From Companilactobacillus jidongensis (GTDB lineage: Bacteria; Bacillota; Bacilli; Lactobacillales; Lactobacillaceae), in NCBI RefSeq assembly GCF_003946575.1, contig NZ_RHOP01000001.1, forward strand, positions 211,850-275,849: 64,000 nt of DNA, read 5' to 3'. Position numbers and translations under genes: made by a program. Of this stretch, positions 61,120-64,000 are shown in pieces (position 1 is the stretch's first letter; each line of letters opens with the position of its first letter). The notes beneath the pieces are model-generated. The model made no database searches. It was not told the DNA's origin and worked only from the letters and a program-made list of their open reading frames with translations.

Positions 61120-61158
61120 TATCATATTTATGATAACAGGATATGTAACGGATATGTA
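61120..61158 (-). promoter_or_regulatory. Operator-like repeats and probable promoter of nox copy 2
   Basis: The dyad TATCATA-TT-TATGATA (61120-61135) lies over a probable minus-strand -10 (TATGAT), which sits 16 bp from TTACAT. Immediately upstream is a direct repeat, GGATATGTA twice (61139-61147 and 61150-61158). Confidence 0.55.
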
Positions 61159-61295
61159 TAAACTTTTATTGAAAAATACTGATTTTTTGCATAAATTTAT
61201 CAAATAAAATAAATATATTAATACCAAGCAAAAATTAATCTAATAGAGTTATACTTAATGTTGAAAATTTAGTAAATATACGAGAGGTTACGAAA

Positions 61296-62369
61296 ATGAA
61301 CAATTTAGCAATTGTAATTCCTTCATTGGAGCCGGGCCAGCGGTTATTACAATTGTTAGTTGAAATCCGAAAAACTTCACCTGAGATTCCCATTATTATC
61401 GTAAACGATGGTAGCGGTGAAGAGTATGATTCTATCTTTGATCATGTAAAAAATGACTATTCAGATACGTTGGTACTATCTCATGACATCAATCGTGGCA
61501 AAGGTGCAGCCTTAAAAACGGCTATGGACTATGTATTAACAAAGATGCCAAATATCGATGGAATAGTCACGATGGACTCAGACGGCCAACATTTGTATAA
61601 AGATGTATGCAAATGTATGGAACTTTTCCAAAATCACCCCAATGATCTAGTGTTGGGTGTTAGACAATTCGGTAAGGATATTCCTTTTCGAAGTCGATTG
61701 GGAAACATTTTAACTAGCAAGTTACTGGGCATCTTTACCGGTATCAATATTACTGACACTCAAACGGGGTTAAGAGTCATTCCCCGTTTATTTATGCGTC
61801 GCTTGATTCACGTATCAGGTGATCGATTTGAATTCGAAATGAAAATGCTTTTTGAAGCCAAAGAATCTAATGTTTCCATTATTGAACAGCCAATAACAAC
61901 TGTCTATTTGGAAAATAACTCTGGTTCTCACTTTAGAGTTGTTTCCGATTCAGTATCAATTTATTCAATTTTTTTTAAATATGCTATCCCATCATTTTTT
62001 CGTTACACGATTTCGTCATTATTGTCATTCGTAGTCGATATTGGCGTCTTCTCACTAACGTTGGCATTCTTTCCACGTAATAACTTTTTATCGATTTCAG
62101 TTGCTTCAGTGCTCTCACGAGTACTGTCGTCGGCCTTCAATTATTTAGTCAATCGGCATGCAGTCTTCTCTGGTAATTCGCACTATAGCGCCGTCAAATA
62201 CGCCACTCTGGCTATTGCTCAGATATTTGCATCAAGTATCCTAGTCTCGATGATCCATGCAGTGACCTTATTCAATCCGACCTATGTCAAAGTTGTTGTT
62301 GATTGCTTATTATTCTTCGTTAGTTATCATGTTCAAAAAAAATATATTTTCAAGGAACTAACTGTATGA
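61296..62369 (+). CDS. GT2 glycosyltransferase-GtrA fusion protein
   Basis: The protein has 357 residues. The GT2 domain (about 1-215) has VIPSLEPGQRL, IIIVNDGSGEEYDSIF, INRGKGAALKTAMDYV, VTMDSDGQH with its DxD and TDTQTGLRVIP, so it is of the polyprenyl-phosphate glucosyltransferase type. The C-terminal third (about 225-355) is a four-helix GtrA domain (FRYTISSLLSFVVDIGVFSL, SSAFNYLVNRHAVF). The fusion should couple loading of a lipid carrier on the inside with its flipping. The SD is GAGAGG. It lies between nox copy 2 (divergent) and a GGDEF gene, so c-di-GMP control of a glycan is possible. Confidence 0.92.
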   Translation: MNNLAIVIPSLEPGQRLLQLLVEIRKTSPEIPIIIVNDGSGEEYDSIFDHVKNDYSDTLVLSHDINRGKGAALKTAMDYVLTKMPNIDGIVTMDSDGQHLYKDVCKCMELFQNHPNDLVLGVRQFGKDIPFRSRLGNILTSKLLGIFTGINITDTQTGLRVIPRLFMRRLIHVSGDRFEFEMKMLFEAKESNVSIIEQPITTVYLENNSGSHFRVVSDSVSIYSIFFKYAIPSFFRYTISSLLSFVVDIGVFSLTLAFFPRNNFLSISVASVLSRVLSSAFNYLVNRHAVFSGNSHYSAVKYATLAIAQIFASSILVSMIHAVTLFNPTYVKVVVDCLLFFVSYHVQKKYIFKELTV

Positions 62370-62404
62370 AATTATTGTTATCTTAAAACTTCACTTTCAA
62401 CGCT

Positions 62405-62503
62405 ATGACTCAAAAAATCTATCATAAAAAATATGGACCAGGAATTTACTCTACTAAGCAGATTCTTGATCAAAAAACATTTGTTAAAGATACAAACAAC
62501 TAA
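62405..62503 (+). CDS. Very short ORF or gene remnant
   Basis: A 32-codon frame (MTQKIYHKKYGPGIYSTKQI...) ends in TAA-TAA. There is no SD, and coding is not proven. The amino-acid content (YHKKYGPGIY) reads more like real protein than random AT-rich translation, so it may be the tail of a lost gene. I do not recognise the family. Confidence 0.2.
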   Translation: MTQKIYHKKYGPGIYSTKQILDQKTFVKDTNN

Positions 62504-62576
62504 TAAGTGATAATTTTTTTATATAAATCGTTTTCACTGTTGTTTGTTGCAAATATAACTAAAATATTTTTTATTT

Positions 62577-62659
62577 TATAATCTAACAATATATTCTACT
62601 TCATGGTAATATCTATATTAGTTGCTGTGATATTCATACCAGATTATGAATTTACCATG
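62577..62659 (+). promoter_or_regulatory. Promoter and folded leader of the GGDEF gene
   Basis: TATAAT (62577-62582) precedes a leader of about 110 nt. It holds a nested structure: CATGGTAA (62602-62609) with TTACCATG (62652-62659), and ATTCATA (62632-62638) with TATGAAT (62645-62651). It does not match the GEMM c-di-GMP riboswitch pattern. The rest of 62370-62702 shows no gene. Confidence 0.5.
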
Positions 62660-62702
62660 TTATAGCAAATTAGTTTCATAATTTAATATTTAGAGGTGAA
62701 GG

Positions 62703-63911
62703 ATGTCAACTAGCTATAATTTTGATAGTTTCCAGTCACTTTTAAGTGTAGACGGCAATATAAATGCAATTATCATCGGTTTAATAACTGTTGGACTGAT
62801 AACTATCATCACGATCATGGCGTATTCATTTGAAAACATCTTAAAGACCAACAACAACACGGCCTATCGGATAATCCTTGAATTGATCGAAGGTACCGTA
62901 CTTGCCATCAGTATGTTTTTGCTACAGCATATTTTTAAGGCTCTTAACTCTGGAGATATGCGAAGTTGGTTCTATGCCACTGCTCAATTGACAATACTGT
63001 TGTACAGTCTCTATATGATGAAAAATCACGTTATTGAAATCATGAATATAATTGCGCCAATTTATATTTTTGGATACCGTGCCATAACTGGATACAATAA
63101 CTATCTTTTACTCTTTACCCTTTTAATTATTCTACTTGCTGTAACGATTGTCTATATTTCAAGACACACCGATTTGATATTAAATTCTGAATGGCGTTTT
63201 GTTTTATTACAGACTATCTACGGTGGAATCTGGTGGATCATTATTTGGCCCTTTCACAAATTCACATTGTACTACACATTCAATATGTTGATAGGATTCG
63301 TTGTCTACATGTCAGTAATACGTTTCTTAGCCAAATGGATCAAGGATTCATTTAATAACTACAACAATCTATCTGAAAAGGTTAATTACGACGAGCTCAC
63401 TGGCATTAGAAATCGTGCCAGCTTTGATGAAGTTTCACAAGAAGTTTTTAAAGTTTATAGTCGAGAACCCGACGTACCTTTAACAATTGCTATGTTTGAC
63501 ATTGACCATTTCAAAAATTTCAATGATACTTATGGTCATTTAGCAGGTGACAAAGTTTTACGTCATGTAGCTGCCCACTTTGAACATCAATTATTTCGAA
63601 AAACTACACGTGGTCAACTCTTCAGATATGGTGGTGAAGAATTCGTCATTATTTTTCGTGGTTTAACCGCGGATGAAAGTGCGAAGATCATTCGTGAAAT
63701 CAGGAATGAATTGATAAATGATCCATTGGACTACAACGGTCAGGAATTGAATATACGTGTTTCCTTTGGTGTTACTGAATTACAAGAAACTGATACCTCA
63801 TTCAAAGATTTCTTTGGTAGAGTTGACAGTTACCTGTATGAATCAAAAGACTCCGGAAGAAACAGAATGACTGTCGAAAATAAAATAATTAGATTCGGAA
63901 AAGGTCTCTAA
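62703..63911 (+). CDS. Membrane GGDEF diguanylate cyclase
   Basis: The protein has 402 residues. Six or seven N-terminal helices (about 15-215) form an unassigned membrane sensor, followed by a GGDEF domain (about 230-395): NYDELTGIRNRASFDEV, MFDIDHFKNFNDTYGHLAGDKVL and RYGGEEF with an intact active site. The inhibitory I-site RxxD, normally five residues before GGEEF, is absent (TTRG at that place). It should make c-di-GMP from GTP without product inhibition. The SD is GAGGTG close to the ATG. The partner EAL gene is at 56134. Confidence 0.92.
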   Translation: MSTSYNFDSFQSLLSVDGNINAIIIGLITVGLITIITIMAYSFENILKTNNNTAYRIILELIEGTVLAISMFLLQHIFKALNSGDMRSWFYATAQLTILLYSLYMMKNHVIEIMNIIAPIYIFGYRAITGYNNYLLLFTLLIILLAVTIVYISRHTDLILNSEWRFVLLQTIYGGIWWIIIWPFHKFTLYYTFNMLIGFVVYMSVIRFLAKWIKDSFNNYNNLSEKVNYDELTGIRNRASFDEVSQEVFKVYSREPDVPLTIAMFDIDHFKNFNDTYGHLAGDKVLRHVAAHFEHQLFRKTTRGQLFRYGGEEFVIIFRGLTADESAKIIREIRNELINDPLDYNGQELNIRVSFGVTELQETDTSFKDFFGRVDSYLYESKDSGRNRMTVENKIIRFGKGL

Positions 63912-63964
63912 TATCGAAAAAAGGGCTCTTTGTCAAATAGTATTGATGAATAACTTTTAACCAT

Positions 63965-63991
63965 AGGCATCCTCATTGAGGATGCCTATTT
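63965..63991 (+). terminator. Intrinsic terminator of the GGDEF gene
   Basis: AGGCATCCTC (63965-63974) pairs with GAGGATGCCT (63978-63987), followed by ATTTT. Confidence 0.88.
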
Positions 63992-64000
63992 TCATGCACA

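Noticed and set aside
62577..62702. c-di-GMP riboswitch before the GGDEF gene
   Set aside because: The conserved GEMM segments (such as GGCAAACC and GACGCAAAGCC) are absent.
1..64000. CRISPR arrays, tRNA or rRNA genes, prophage or plasmid origin
   Set aside because: Reading through both strands I saw no regularly spaced repeats, no cloverleaf-type sequences with TTCGA-type loops, and no integrase, replication or phage structural genes.

Overview
The window is chromosomal DNA from a low-GC Gram-positive bacterium of the family Lactobacillaceae. The support is a mevalonate pathway (thiolase, HMG-CoA reductase, HMG-CoA synthase), an L-2-hydroxyisocaproate dehydrogenase, a nucleoside 2-deoxyribosyltransferase, two NADH oxidases, a SLAP/3D-domain surface protein, a Leloir galKTR operon and a class II fructose-bisphosphate aldolase. 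The aldolase argues against an obligate heterofermenter. A Companilactobacillus-type species is my best guess, by inference only. There are no rRNA or tRNA genes, insertion sequences, CRISPR arrays or prophage genes that I can see. Most genes are tightly packed and bounded by clear intrinsic terminators. Many true starts (often TTG or GTG) lie downstream of the longest open frame, and I set these from Shine-Dalgarno (SD) sequences.

Layout. 1-1.6 kb: end of an amino-acid ABC transporter, then a nucleotide phosphatase. 1.6-5 kb: a Fic/Doc-like gene with a small partner, RecX and a 23S rRNA methyltransferase. 5-13.6 kb: LtrA-like membrane protein, MerR-like and LysR regulators, two aldo/keto reductases around an amidohydrolase, an acetyltransferase, an MFS exporter and DegV. 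13.7-17.5 kb: galKTR with its promoter and operator. 17.5-20.7 kb: ketoacid cluster (PanE-like dehydrogenase, branched-chain aminotransferase, L-HicDH). 20.7-23.5 kb: copper operon (HMA-less P-type ATPase and two cupredoxins) under a CopY-like promoter. 23.5-31.7 kb: sulfur locus (two YedE transporters, CoA-disulfide reductase/rhodanese, sulfonate-type ABC transporter, LysR). 31.7-35.3 kb: deoxyribosyltransferase, 3D-domain secreted protein, two-component system. 35.4-42.4 kb: DedA, CsbB/YfhO glycosylation pair, PAP2 phosphatase, GH65 phosphorylase. 42.5-42.9 kb: a structured RNA locus. 42.9-46.5 kb: mevalonate operon. 46.5-53.1 kb: galU, YihY, map, flavodoxin, GtrA, UDP-GlcNAc 2-epimerase, aldolase. 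53.2-53.5 kb: a second probable small RNA. 53.5-64 kb: SufT-like protein, two paralogous NADH oxidases, an EAL protein, a P-type ATPase behind a Mn2+ (yybP-ykoY) riboswitch, a GT2-GtrA fusion and a membrane GGDEF protein.

The genes suggest a cell handling sugars, 2-oxo acids, oxygen, copper, manganese and reduced sulfur, with envelope glycosylation and a cyclic-di-GMP pair near the right end. The least explained items are the ~385-nt RNA at 42495-42880, whose ends and interior form nested long-range helices behind a promoter with a cre-like box; the ~215-nt RNA at 53281-53497; and the duplicated regulatory region upstream of the two yedE genes.
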